A DNA stretch of 64,000 nt. It comes from Sambucus nigra. Its lineage: Eukaryota > Streptophyta > Magnoliopsida > Dipsacales > Adoxaceae. The stretch lies in NCBI GenBank assembly GCA_949130495.1, contig OX422221.1, forward strand, positions 146,787,405 to 146,851,404, given 5' to 3'. How positions within the stretch are numbered: position 1 is the stretch's first letter; every line of letters begins with the position of its first letter. Of this stretch, positions 1 to 10,500 are shown piece after piece. The notes beneath the pieces were generated by a model that was given only the letters and a program-made list of their open reading frames with translations, did no database searches and was not told where the DNA came from. A program made the position numbers and the translations under genes.

Positions 1-780
1 GCTGTTGTTGCTACTACAGATGAATGTTATTCCTTTTTAAAGGTTCAGAATGCGACATTAAGAGATGAATTGGATGCTTTAAAAAATATTAAGCCTGCAT
101 CCTCTTCTCGATCAAGAAATAGGTCTAGTCAAAGAACTACAGAAGAAGTCAGGACCTAGAAAGCCCTTGCCAATCAAGCTGCACAGTTAAAAGCAAAAGA
201 CCAAGATATTGCTGAGATGTCCCAAAAGCTACAGATCTTATTTGAACAGTTATCCACTCAATCTTCCAAATTAGAGGTTAAGGATGGAGTACTGAAAAAG
301 CTGAAGTCATAGGTTGATAAATTAACCTTCCAATTCCATAAGAAACCAAGAGAAGTTTGGATGGATGGATATAATAAAGCTTTGGGAAATTTTGACGATA
401 GACTTCAACAAGATAAGAATGAAACCTATAAATAGGGTTGGATGAACGTTTTAATCGTGATGAAAGTAGATCAGAATGACTCTTTGTGGGATTGGTATGA
501 TCCAGGATTGCTAGAGCTTGACAATCCTCCCTTCAAGTTAGATGGTAACTGAATTCCCTTTCATCCTATTCCTCAATGCTTGATTTCAAAATACCTAGGA
601 GATTACGAGATACATGATAAACTATAGATCATTCGACCTACTCATCTGCTTGATCATCCTAGTAGCAGCAATCAGGATGCTTTAGAATTTTAACTTCATC
701 AACTCTCCTTTTACTTTAGATGATCCTCCAGCTGGCATAGATCCTATTTCTAAGGTTGAAGGAAAACATCCTGTAGAATA
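1..780 (+). pseudogene. Antisense ORF of the Retand-like element (degenerate coiled-coil protein)
   Basis: Frame 1 is coding-like from the first base to about 690, interrupted by stops at 157-159 (TAG), 310-312 (TAG), 433-435 (TAG) and 550-552 (TGA) and one near 628; a neighbouring frame continues to about 780. The visible product is rich in heptad-like charged and leucine residues (such as QNATLRDELDAL and SKLEVKDGVLKKLKS), followed by a tryptophan-rich stretch (LWDWYDPGLLE). It is opposite in sense to the element's gag-pol and lies on the 3' side of the integrase. Retand-type elements are known for such an antisense ORF between pol and the 3' LTR. Its function is not established. The left end lies outside the window. 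Confidence 0.55.
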
Positions 781-1188
781 AGGCTTTGTATTTTATTTCT
801 GCATGTTTAAACAACAATATGTAATCATTTGATTTAATGACAAGTTTATTTTATGAATGGATTAACTTTTAGTTAATCTTTGTATATATGAATGTTTTTT
901 TAGTCTTTGACTATGAATGGATCAACCTTTAGTTAATACTTTATTTTTCACCGATTCTATTGATATCCTTAGGATTATCCTAGGTATTATATCAATTACC
1001 AATGCATCACCATGTTTCTACTAATGTACCCGAATTTTTTAGGTAATTGCATTAGTTACCTCGGTTCCCAGATGTGAGTGGAGCATTTGTCCATATTTTA
1101 GACCAGTTTAAATGAAAATTATTCATCCAGGTCTTTGTTAACCAAACATTTGGGACTTACAATTTTTGCCTTATGAGTTTTTTGTCAA

Positions 1189-1391
1189 CCAACTTTGTTG
1201 GTGCCTTTATTGATACCGATGAACTTTGTTTGTGGCCTTTATTAATACCGACCAACTTTGTTGGTGGCCTTTATAGATTTGACAACCAACTTTGTTGGTG
1301 CCTTTATTGATACTGACCAACTTTGTTGGTGGCTTATAGATTTAACAACCAACTTTGTGGTTCCTTTATTGATACCGACCAACTTTGTTGG
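1189..1391. repeat. 32-bp tandem repeat built on the hairpin CCAAC-TTT-GTTGG (7 units)
   Basis: The 13-base hairpin core, or a close variant, starts at 1189, 1220, 1252, 1286, 1317, 1349 and 1379. Spacing is 31-34 bp and two alternating spacer types give a dimer of about 64 bp. It lies between the antisense ORF and the integrase of the outer element. Confidence 0.9.
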
Positions 1392-1559
1392 TATTTTTGC
1401 AGAAGCATAGTGTAGTGCATAGCACTAGTACCCCCAAAAAAATATAAAAAATAACAATGTTAGGGAAATCGCATTCTCATTAATATTGAAATGAATCTTA
1501 ATACATCATGATTACATCACTGATAGTATTTCCTCAAGTGTTCTGCATACCATGGATTC

Positions 1560-2670
1560 TTGAATTCTTCCCCTTTTAAAGTCTCAATTCAATATGTGCC
1601 TGGTCAGATGACTGCAGTAATACGATAAGGCCTGTGCAAATTAGCTTCTAGCTTATTGATCTTCTAAATTACTTTTTTCAAAACATAATCACCCTCTTTT
1701 AAGTTGCTTGACATGACCCTCTTGTTCTAGAAACGTGCAGTCTATTGTTGATAGGCTGCATTTCTTAAAGTTGCATCCTCACAGACTTCTTCCAGCATGT
1801 CTAAATTCAGTCTTCTCATCAATTCATTGACTGGGGTATTGAAGTTAAGAACTATGTGTGTGGGTAAACCTAGCTGGAAAAGAATTACAACTTTCGTACC
1901 AAATGTTAATAGGTAGGGAATTTCTCCAGTAGCCATTCTAGGAGTTGTTCGGTAAGCCCTAAGACATATTGCAGTTCATTGGTCCAATTCCCTTTAGCAT
2001 TTTCTAACCATTTCTTCAACCCATTCAATAAGGTTTTATTAGTTACCTCTATTTGGCCGTTTCTTTGAGGATGGCGAGGAGCATAATTAATTTTTGAACG
2101 TTGGACTAGGCACAATAAGAAGCAAATTCATCGTTGTCAAACTGTGTGCAATAATCAGTGATAAAGACATGGGGTAAGACATACTTGCATATGATATTCT
2201 TTAAAATAAACTAATAAACCTTTTTATAGGACACATCGATCAATGGTTCAACCTCTACCCATTTAAGTAATCAACAGCTACAACCAGGTACTTGAACGTT
2301 CCTCAGGTGGTTGGTAGAGGCCCAACCAAGTCAATTACCCACATAGAAAAGGGACAAGGTGAAGTTATTGGTGTTAGGAGAGATTGTGGATCCTTTCGTA
2401 TGCTGGAAAATCTCTATCACTTATCACATTTCTTGGCAAAATCTGCACAACCTGCTCGCATAGTTGGCCATTAGTACCCATGTGTATGAATTCTCTGTAA
2501 CAACGTTCTTCTTACTACATGGGATCCACATAACCCTTCATGGACTTCTTCAATCAAATCCTTCACTTCAGATGGATGCATACACCGTTGTAGACCAACA
2601 GTTAATCCTCTTCTATATAACACACCACCATCTAGCACAATCTTACGGCTTTGTATTTTAGCTCCTTAGC
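1560..2670 (-). pseudogene. Integrase remnant of outer Tat element
   Basis: On the minus strand the N-terminal zinc-binding part is readable near 2570-2430 (H-E-G-x-C-G-x-H, GY-stop-WPTM, then the pair of cysteines in FAKKCDK), with an in-frame stop inside it. WVIDLVGPLP follows where the first catalytic Asp region should be. Further on, HPQRNGQIEVTNKT marks the third catalytic residue (Glu) region, and TGEIPYLLTFGTK with ELMRRLNLDMLEE marks the C-terminal part. Stops and frameshifts separate the pieces, so no active integrase can be made. The order and motifs match Tat-lineage gypsy integrases. Confidence 0.8.
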
Positions 2671-3300
2671 TTCAAGTAGGTCGTCTAGAAGAATCCCTTC
2701 TTCAATATATACTCTTTTGGGGTCGATCCAAGATGGTCCCATATCAACTACAATAAAATTGACCATCAGATCTGCACCAATGCTCCTATTAACAAGTATC
2801 TCAATAGGAATAGTTTTTCGCAACTCAGTTCGGGTTGGTAAAGCTAGCCGAGCAAGTGCATCTTCTCGGGCATTTTCCAATCTTGGAATTCTGATCATTT
2901 GGACAGCTAACAAAGTGGAAATTATCTCCAGCTCTTTAGTTATGTATCTGGTTATCATTTCTCCTTTAGCTGCATATAAGTTTAACACCTGGTTTACCAC
3001 CAACTGTGAATCACTATATACGACAACTTGTTTGGAATTCAATGATTTAGCTAGGTTTAAACCAATAATCACAGCTTCATACTCTACCTCATTATTGGAG
3101 GCTTGAAATTTGAATCGTAGAGCGTACTCTATGTCCAGCTCATCTAGAGTATTGAGAATGATTCCATGTCCACATCGGGTTGCACAGGATGACCCATCAA
3201 TATACAAACTCCATATGGGAATATTGTTGTCAAACGTTTGGTTTGTCAGAATCTCTTGATGGAAAATTTTATCCTTCACCTCCTCATATCTCTTCTTCAT
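2632..3300 (-). pseudogene. Additional RNase H domain of outer Tat element
   Basis: A 222-codon open frame on the minus strand. It contains WSLYIDGSS (first catalytic Asp), then NNEVEYEAVIIGL (Glu) and VVYSDSQLVVNQV (Asp), the usual order of an RNase H fold. IPRLENAREDALARLA near the C-terminal side gives the conserved late Asp. Tat-lineage gypsy elements carry this second RNase H between the ordinary RT-RNase H and the integrase, and that is its position here. The catalytic residues look intact, but the frame is cut off from its polyprotein by neighbouring stops. It is a broken part of pol, not a host gene. Confidence 0.8.
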
Positions 3301-3644
3301 CTCCTGTACTCCACTAGAGGGTTCTGTTTGGTCGGTGATAACTTTTTTTGCAGTTTCCCTTGCTTGGAGTTGATCGAGGATATCTTCAGTAGGCCTTCTG
3401 ACTCCTTTATGTTGTTCAGTTAAAGTCTCTTGTTACTCGAGGACCTCGGGGTAAGTGAATTATGCAATAAAATTAGCCATATCTTTGACTTTTAAAAAGT
3501 CCTTAGTTCGTATACAAGGTCATATTCCCCTAACTCCACAGCCCAATACATCAATCTACCACATTTCTCTGGCTTGTGCAAAGCTTGCCTTAGTGGTATA
3601 TCAATGTATACTACTACGGTGTGAGCTTGCAAATATGATTTTAT

Positions 3645-3981
3645 TCATCTACTAGCCTCAATTAAGGCCAGTGCTAATTTCTTCAGTCTAGGATATCTAA
3701 CTTTTACTCCTTGAAAAGATTTTCTAGTGTAGTAAACTGGCTTTTGGACTCCATTCTCTTCTCTAATCAAGGCAGAGCTCACTTTCGATTCAGACATAGC
3801 CAGATACAAATATAGCTTTTCTCCCAACACTTGTTGCGAGAGTAGTGGGGGTATTCCCACGTACTTCTTCAATTCCAAGAAGACTTTTTCATATTCATCA
3901 TTCCATTCAAAGGTTTTATGGTCACCTTAAATAATTTTAAACACTTGTCTGTTGCATGGGACACAAATCTGTTGAGTGCTG
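3645..3981 (-). pseudogene. C-terminal RT and connection/RNase H fragment of outer Tat element
   Basis: Just inside the junction the minus strand reads AALNRFVSHATDKCLKLFK. After a frameshift it reads ELKKYVGIPPLLSQ, LYLYLAMSES and NGVQKPVYYT, then RYPRLKKLALALIEASR and a stop. These strings are typical of the RT tail and the tethered RNase H of Tat elements. The fragment is cut at 3982 by the LTR of element C. Its upstream partner, the RT start, is at 30371 and beyond. Roughly 600 bp of the RT core between the two, including the YxDD box, is not present anywhere in the window. Confidence 0.85.
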
Positions 3982-5015
3982 CTGTGACAACCTGCTCACC
4001 AAAATAAAGGGTGGCCAGCCCAATACTACAATATAACAGGAATCATAGATGGAATCGTTCTCAGCATCACAATAAAATATAGAGTATCCAGGATAACCAC
4101 CCAAAATTTCAGAAAACGGGTTGCCAAAAATTTTGTTTTAACATAAATAAAAGAAAACAAACAACCCAAATCCTGAAAAGATAGGGGAAACCTCAAGGAT
4201 GTATATATATTACTATATTAACAAGTGACAAATAAGAGGACCAAATATGTTATCAGCCCGCTGATACATACAACATGGTTAAACAATTTCAATAGATTTA
4301 TATAATACATTACATTAATCAATTACAAAAGCTTGTGCCTCTCGCCCGAGTAAAAGAGACCCGATCTTAACTAGAATACAAAAATGAAAACGTTTATACC
4401 AAATGTATCCCGTAATACCCGCAATGCATCATGGCTCGCCGAGGACATCGGAATAGGAATTCAAATCGGGCATCCTTGCGGCGGAGTACCTGAGTGGAGA
4501 CAAGATGCATATGCAACAAGAAATGTAAACGGGTCAGGGCCCGGTTCTATATGATTACCAGATGAATAAAGAGTATAACAGTTATGATAAAAAATCATGC
4601 TAGGAAGAATAAAATCTATCTACACGGTTCTAAAACATAAGCTAAGACAGTAAAGAAAAGCATGAGTTTAATTTGAATATGCAAAGAAAAAGAAAGAGTA
4701 ACATAAATTAAAAGCTTCCATCTCATTATTATGTTCCTTATCAGGAACTCATAATTACAACATTTATGCTCTTTACTAGCATTTCATTCCTTATCAGGAA
4801 AATATAATTATAATTTTAAGCTCTTTATGGCTTTTTATTTCAATTACATGCCCATCCTGGCATTACCATTCCTTAGCAGGAATATAATCAACATTTAATG
4901 CTCTTTGTGGCATTGTACTGTGCTCTTTGTGGCACTTATTTATGCTCTTTATGGCATATCACAAACATCAAGTCCCACTTGATTATAAACTGTTATATTT
5001 ATATACATATAACGA

Positions 5016-5310
5016 ATTCTAAGACCGCCCCTCCGAGTTTCCCCACTAGGAGCCCCCCTAAATGACCATCATCTTCCAGGGCTTATCTATACAAGACAAC
5101 CTGGGCACCTACAACAAAATACGTCGGGAAGCGGCCATATGCCTGCGGGAGAGTCAAGACCACACCCGGAATCTCCTCACCAGCGCAGAAAATATAACAT
5201 AATCGCTCATATGGCCTATGGACTATATCCACCCTGCATTCACTAGCCAGGGGGCATCACCAAGCGCACGAACTTCCCTTATGATTTCATTTAGAGAGGT
5301 GTGTTTAAGC
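5016..5310. other. Conserved LTR island shared by elements C and D
   Basis: About 290 bp beginning CTAAGACCG and ending near GAGAGGTGTGT recur at 25706-26000 (C, right LTR), 33406-33690 and 39271-39550 (both D LTRs). Most of the remaining LTR sequence differs strongly between C and D. The island has no consistent open frame. Confidence 0.75.
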
Positions 5311-5885
5311 AAATCATCATTTGTCATATTAATGATTAAGTAAATTATCATTTACCATCATCATTACCAATTCCATTTCATTTCACTTCCATGTATATGT
5401 TTCATTTTATCCGAAACCATTTCCATATACTTTTTGTAAATAGTATAACTTATTATCCGGAGCCATACGATAAATTATATATTTGCTACAACCTCAATGG
5501 AGTAAGTAAACTATCAATTACCTCCAAACATTTTAGGGTGTTATTTTAAAACCCCAATACTAACATACCTCAAAGGAATGAATGAACTTTCAATTTATTC
5601 TCCCAACACACTTTTATGGTGTTATTATAAACCATTAGGACTAATATAGCTCGGATGAGCCCCTAAAGTCTCCCAAACATAATACTATAACTTTTAGTTT
5701 TATAGTAATTGACTAGAAGAAAAGAATGCCCTAACCTCAATAGGCATAACCCCAGAAAAGTTCCCACCTAACCATTCCTAGTGTAGGGAAAGTAACTAAC
5801 TCAATTACAACTCTAGGACCCTTAGTTTACTTCATTAAAGAAGGTTCCTAGGCCCTAGACTTAAAGAAAAAAAAATGAAGTGGAA

Positions 5886-5890
5886 CTAAA
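5886..5890. repeat. Target-site duplication of the Athila element, left copy
   Basis: CTAAA directly before the 5' LTR is repeated at 19826-19830 directly after the 3' LTR. A 5-bp duplication is normal for gypsy elements, and it shows that the whole 5891-19825 composite went in as one unit. Confidence 0.9.
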
Positions 5891-6254
5891 TGACCAAGCG
5901 TAAATTCTTCTGAATTTAGCCCCTTAATTTAGTGATTTTAATATCTCGAACAAGGTAATTTAATCATTTTTAGTCCATATCACTCTATTGTCTGTTTCTA
6001 ACAATATTCCCTAGTTTTTGTGTAATTGTGATGAAGTTTTCAGGAATGGAATGCAAGAAAGGAAAAGAAGAAATCAGAAGAAACGTAAAAGGGCAAAAGA
6101 GTAAAATTCCACTCAAATGTCGAAGGCGACACCAAAAGTGAAGTTGAAGAGCATGAGTTCACAAGAGCATAGGAAGAAACGGCACCCAAATCGGAGTTCT
6201 AGATCAAAAGTTATGGCCAGTCAAAGTTGCAAGGAGAAAGTCAACAAGGAAAAA

Positions 6255-6445
6255 AATCGGGCCGATCCGAGGTAAACCTGACCGATCCGAAATGATCCAA
6301 GTCCATTAGCCCCCGGATGGATAGCAAACCGATGGAGAGGAAATCCGGACCAATCCGACTAGGACCGGATCGATCCGGTAAAAATAAAAGAACCGATCCG
6401 GTGGATACCGGACCGATCCGAGGGAAAGCCGGACCGGTCCGGGCA
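6255..6445. promoter_or_regulatory. Array of CCGGAYCGRTCCGG-type palindromes upstream of the LTR TATA box
   Basis: Eight or nine copies of a core related to CCGGACCGATCCG occur in 190 bp. They include the perfect palindromes ACCGGATCGATCCGGT and CCGGACCGGTCCGG (near 6427-6444). The array ends about 100 bp before the TATA box, where transcription-factor sites of the U3 promoter would be expected. The 3' LTR repeats it at about 18610-18801. Regulation is inferred; the array itself is seen. Confidence 0.75.
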
Positions 6446-6541
6446 TGCGAAATCCTGGCATTAATTATGCAGTTAAAGCAATGCAACTCTTGGGGAAACT
6501 TGCGCGTCAAGCACATTGGCTGTCAATCTCGATACTTTGTG

Positions 6542-6550
6542 CTATAAAAG
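6542..6550 (+). promoter_or_regulatory. LTR TATA box
   Basis: CTATAAAAG lies 651 bp into the LTR, followed by a pyrimidine/purine-rich leader. The same sequence is at 18898-18906 in the 3' LTR, and TTATAAAAG is at 17112-17120 in the diverged internal LTR. Confidence 0.75.
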
Positions 6551-7475
6551 CCCATGCCCTACATAATTTTAGAGAGCTAGCTAGAGAGAGTTGTTAGGGT
6601 TTACTAGTTTGAGAGTTCTAGAGAGAATCAGAGTCTGAATTTTAGGGTTAAATTTACTATTCCTTCAAGAATTTTCAAGAGCACCAGTTTGTAAGAAATT
6701 CTGAATTCCAATTACTTTCTTGTTGCTGAATACAAGTAAACTCGTTCCATTCTCTAGTTTTATTATTTGCAATTTACTTATAATGTTTTGTGGATCCATA
6801 ATTTTATATATGAATTTGTTCTTTAATCAAATCATGAGTAGCTAAATTCCCAAGGGTTGGGGTACATGAACTCAATCCAATGCAAATTATCTAGGTAGAA
6901 AACATAGGTTAAATTAAAATATTGATTGAATCGTGAAAGAAAATCATACAAACATTGTCAATCTTTTAATCTCTCTTGCCCTAGGTACTTGAGATGTTTA
7001 AGAACGCTTTGCGAGTATGATTTATCATTCACCGCTTTATATTGACCTTTGATTTCGTATGGTGCGGGCTTGAACCTCGTATACGTAATGCTTAGAATCT
7101 ATAAAGACTGGATCTAGTCAATAGTTCTAATTTATAATTCTGGTATTCTATAAGATAATTTGTTAAGGATTGAAGGATTGTACCCTACCCTATTTTCTCC
7201 CATTTGTCAGACCTAAATCTGTTTGTAATTTTCAGTTTGTGTTTCTTAATTAAAGTGTTAGTAGTTCACTATAAATTTTCCCAATCCTTAATCATCTTTT
7301 TTGTTTCTTTTGAGAAATCATTTCCAGATTTAATAATTTTTCTGGTTATTATTTGGCAATTTCGATCCCTGTGGATACGATCCCGATTTACCGGGTTACT
7401 ACTTGAGCGACAGGCTTGCACTTGAGCCTAGAGTGAACGCACTTTTGAGACAAATTTTAAGTCGCATCAAGTTTT

Positions 7476-7492
7476 TGGCGCCGTTGCCGGGG
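7476..7492 (+). other. Primer-binding site, Athila type
   Basis: TGGCGCCGTTGCCGGGG lies six bases after the LTR end. The same string recurs at 18099-18115 after the internal LTR. Confidence 0.85.
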
Positions 7493-7576
7493 ATCTAAAT
7501 TGTTAAATTTTCCAGAAAGTTATTTTTATCTACAAGTGATTTCATTTTCCAAAAAAAAAAAAAATTGTGTGTTTAT

Positions 7577-10500
7577 ATGCAAAATTCATCTCCCACCCAA
7601 ATTCACGAAAATCCTATTGCCGAAGCAAGTTCTGAAAATTCTGAGTCTTTCCCTTTTTGGGTTCCACCTCCTTCGCCTAATAATTCCATCACAAGTCGTT
7701 CATTGAGTCAAACCCGGAGTGAGAATTCTGAACCTTTCGGTAGCGATATGTCGGATCATGGTAGTGTCGGTGTTGGTGCTGAAGAGGATGAGATACCATA
7801 TCTTCCTATGAAAGATTTATTATTTCCGGAGAGAACTGTTACCCCTGGTTGCATTTTACTCCCGTATAATGCAGGTCAGTTCCACTTTCGGAATGGTATG
7901 ATCCAAATTCTTCCTACATTTCATGGGATGGATTCTGAAAAACCATATCTCCATCTTAGAGAATTTGAAGATACGTGTGAAACGTTTGGTGACCAAGCTT
8001 GTCCACAGGATGTGATCCGGTTGAAGCTCTTTCCTTTTTCCTTAAAGGATAAAGCTAAAACTTGGTTATGGTCCCTACCCCCAAATTCTGTGTTATCATG
8101 GAAAGATATGCAAACCAAGTTTATATCAAAAAAAATTCCACAACACAAAACCAATTCTGTTAAAGCCCAAATTCAAGCTTTTCGTCAAAATGAGAATGAG
8201 GCTTTTGATAAGTGTTGGGAGAGATATCAGGAGTTAGTTAATGCGTGCCCACATCATGGTTTTGAAAAGCATCATCTGATTTCATTTTTTCATCAAGGCC
8301 TTACTGTAGCGTCTAAACAACTTGTTCAAACCATGTGTGAGAGACCTTTTTGGGAGTTAAGTTCGAGCGATGCTGAGGCTCATTTGAAATATGTGGCAGA
8401 AACTACCCAAGCATGGGATACTTCTGATCCCAATAGTCAAAATAGAAATCGACAAGTGTCCAATTTGCCTGCTGCGTCCGGTATTTATCACTTGGACAAG
8501 GACACTTTGTTGGATCAAAAATTTGACCAATTGGAGAAGAATTTCAGAGATATGCTTAAAGCGCGATTGAGATATGTGTCTGAACCCGTACAAGCCGAAA
8601 AGGAGAAGGTATGTGCCATTTGTAATGCAGGCCATTCTACCGAAGGATGTCCTACCATTCCTTCATACAAGGCAATGTACACTGAACAGGTTGATGCAAT
8701 AGGGGGTTTTCGAGGAAATTATAATGCACAGCAAGGTAATGCATATAATCAATCGTGGAGGAATCCTGGGTTCAATTATGGACAACCCCAAGGTGGGATG
8801 GTTCCTAACCCACATATGACTTTACCACCACCTCCACAATTTCAGCAAGTGGCTCCTCCAATGCCAAATCCTGTGCAGGTACCGCCCCCTGGTCCGTATG
8901 TAGCTCCACCTAGGAGATCTCTTGAAGATAATTTCAATCAATTCATCCAATCCCAAAAAGAGATAGATGCTAAATATGATCGAATGTTCGCTGAAATGCA
9001 TACTAACATCTCTAGGTTGCAATCTATGGTGAACACTCAAGAGAAGGGTAAACTTCCAGCCCAAGGCCAAAGACCTCCTCTTCAAGGTCAATCCACAGTT
9101 GGTTCCATATCATCGGATTTGCAAGAACAATGTCAAGCTGTTACTACTCTTCGTAGTGGCCGCATGATTGATCTATCACCAAAGCTTCCAAAGGTGAATG
9201 ATGATGGAGTTGAACCCAAAATTTCTAAGGAATATGAAACTCCCGAGTATGTAGAACCTTCCTTAGAAAAGGAATTGAGAGATGAGGAAGTTGAACCTGA
9301 AATTGAAGTCAAGTTGCCAACAGTTGCTCCATTTCCTCAACGCTTAGAGCCACCCACAAAAGGGGCTTCGCGTACCGAGGTGTTGGATGTGTTGAAGCAA
9401 GTAAAATTGAACTTGCCGTTCCTTGATGCTATTCAACAAATTCCAGTATATGCTAACGTTATCAAAGATCTTTTGACTGTCAAACGACGGCTTAAGGTAA
9501 AGAAGAATTTTGTCTTGGCACAAAATGTGAGCTCGGTGCTTCTCAATGATCTTCCACCAAAATTCAAGGATCCAGGTGCACCTACAATTTCATGCATCAT
9601 AGGAGAAAAAAGAGTGGAAAAAGCATTGCTTGATTTAGGTGCGAGTGTAAACATCCTTCCATACTCCATCTATAAGCAGCTTGATTTAGGTGATTTAAAG
9701 CCTACCCGAATCACTTTACAGTTAGCGGATAGAACAGTGAAAGTGCCTCGTGGGGTTGTAGAAGACGTGATTGTTCAAGTGGACACGTTCTACTTTCCTG
9801 TTGATTTTATCATTTGGGACACTGAGTCTGTTCCCCATACGAGAAATCATGTTCCAATAATCTTGGCCCGTCCATTCTTAGCTACTGCTAATGCTTTGAT
9901 TAATACACAGAATGGCCAAATGCAACTCACTTTTGGAAACATGACTCTCGAGACCAATATTTTCAATGTCGCTAACCAAATGGGTGATGAGGATGAGATT
10001 CTTGAGGTTGATCTTATTGAAGAAGTGGTGGATGAAAACATTGAGAACATTATAAGAGGAGATGCATTGGAAGTGTGTTTAGTGCAAAGTGGTGAGAAAA
10101 AGAGGTCTTATACTGAGTTTGAGTGTGAGGTGGAGGAGTTTGAAACTTGGTTACAAGAGGAAGAGAGTATTGAGAGTTTAAGAGAAGTTGACTGGATTTC
10201 TAGGTATGAAGAATTGCCTCCGAGGGAGACAACCATGGTTCCCTCTGAAAATATATTTCCTAGTCTTGAGTTGAAGAAACTACCCTCCCATGTCAAATAT
10301 GCTTTTCTAGGAGAGAATGATACATTTCCTGTTGTGGTGTCTTACCATCTAGAAAAAGGGCAAGAGGGTATGTTGTTGGATGTGTTGAGAAAGCATAGAA
10401 GTGCTTTTGGTTGGACTATAGCAGATTTGAAAGGTATAAGTCCATTGATTTGTACCCATAAAATTTATCTTGAGGAAGAAGTGAAACCCTCGCATGAGAT

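Larger units (their letters stand above)
3983..5890 (-). repeat. LTR of element C, left copy, first part
   Basis: This matches the right copy starting at 24671 over about 1.6 kb, with scattered substitutions and small indels. It continues at 19831 after the inserted Athila element. It includes a segment at about 5016-5310 that is also conserved in the LTRs of element D. Confidence 0.9.
5891..7469 (+). repeat. 5' LTR of the Athila element
   Basis: It begins TGACCAAGCG and ends in CA before the primer site. It is collinear with 18247-19825 without visible indels. It holds a palindrome array (6255-6445) and a TATA box (6542-6550). Confidence 0.95.

Noticed and set aside
1160..1400. Possible CRISPR array because of regular short repeats
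   Set aside because: The 32-bp units are tandem, the spacers repeat as well, and the host is a plant.
6241..6516. Frames of 76-91 codons repeated in both Athila LTRs
   Set aside because: They are translations of the palindrome array and are identical in both LTRs; the DNA repeat explains them.
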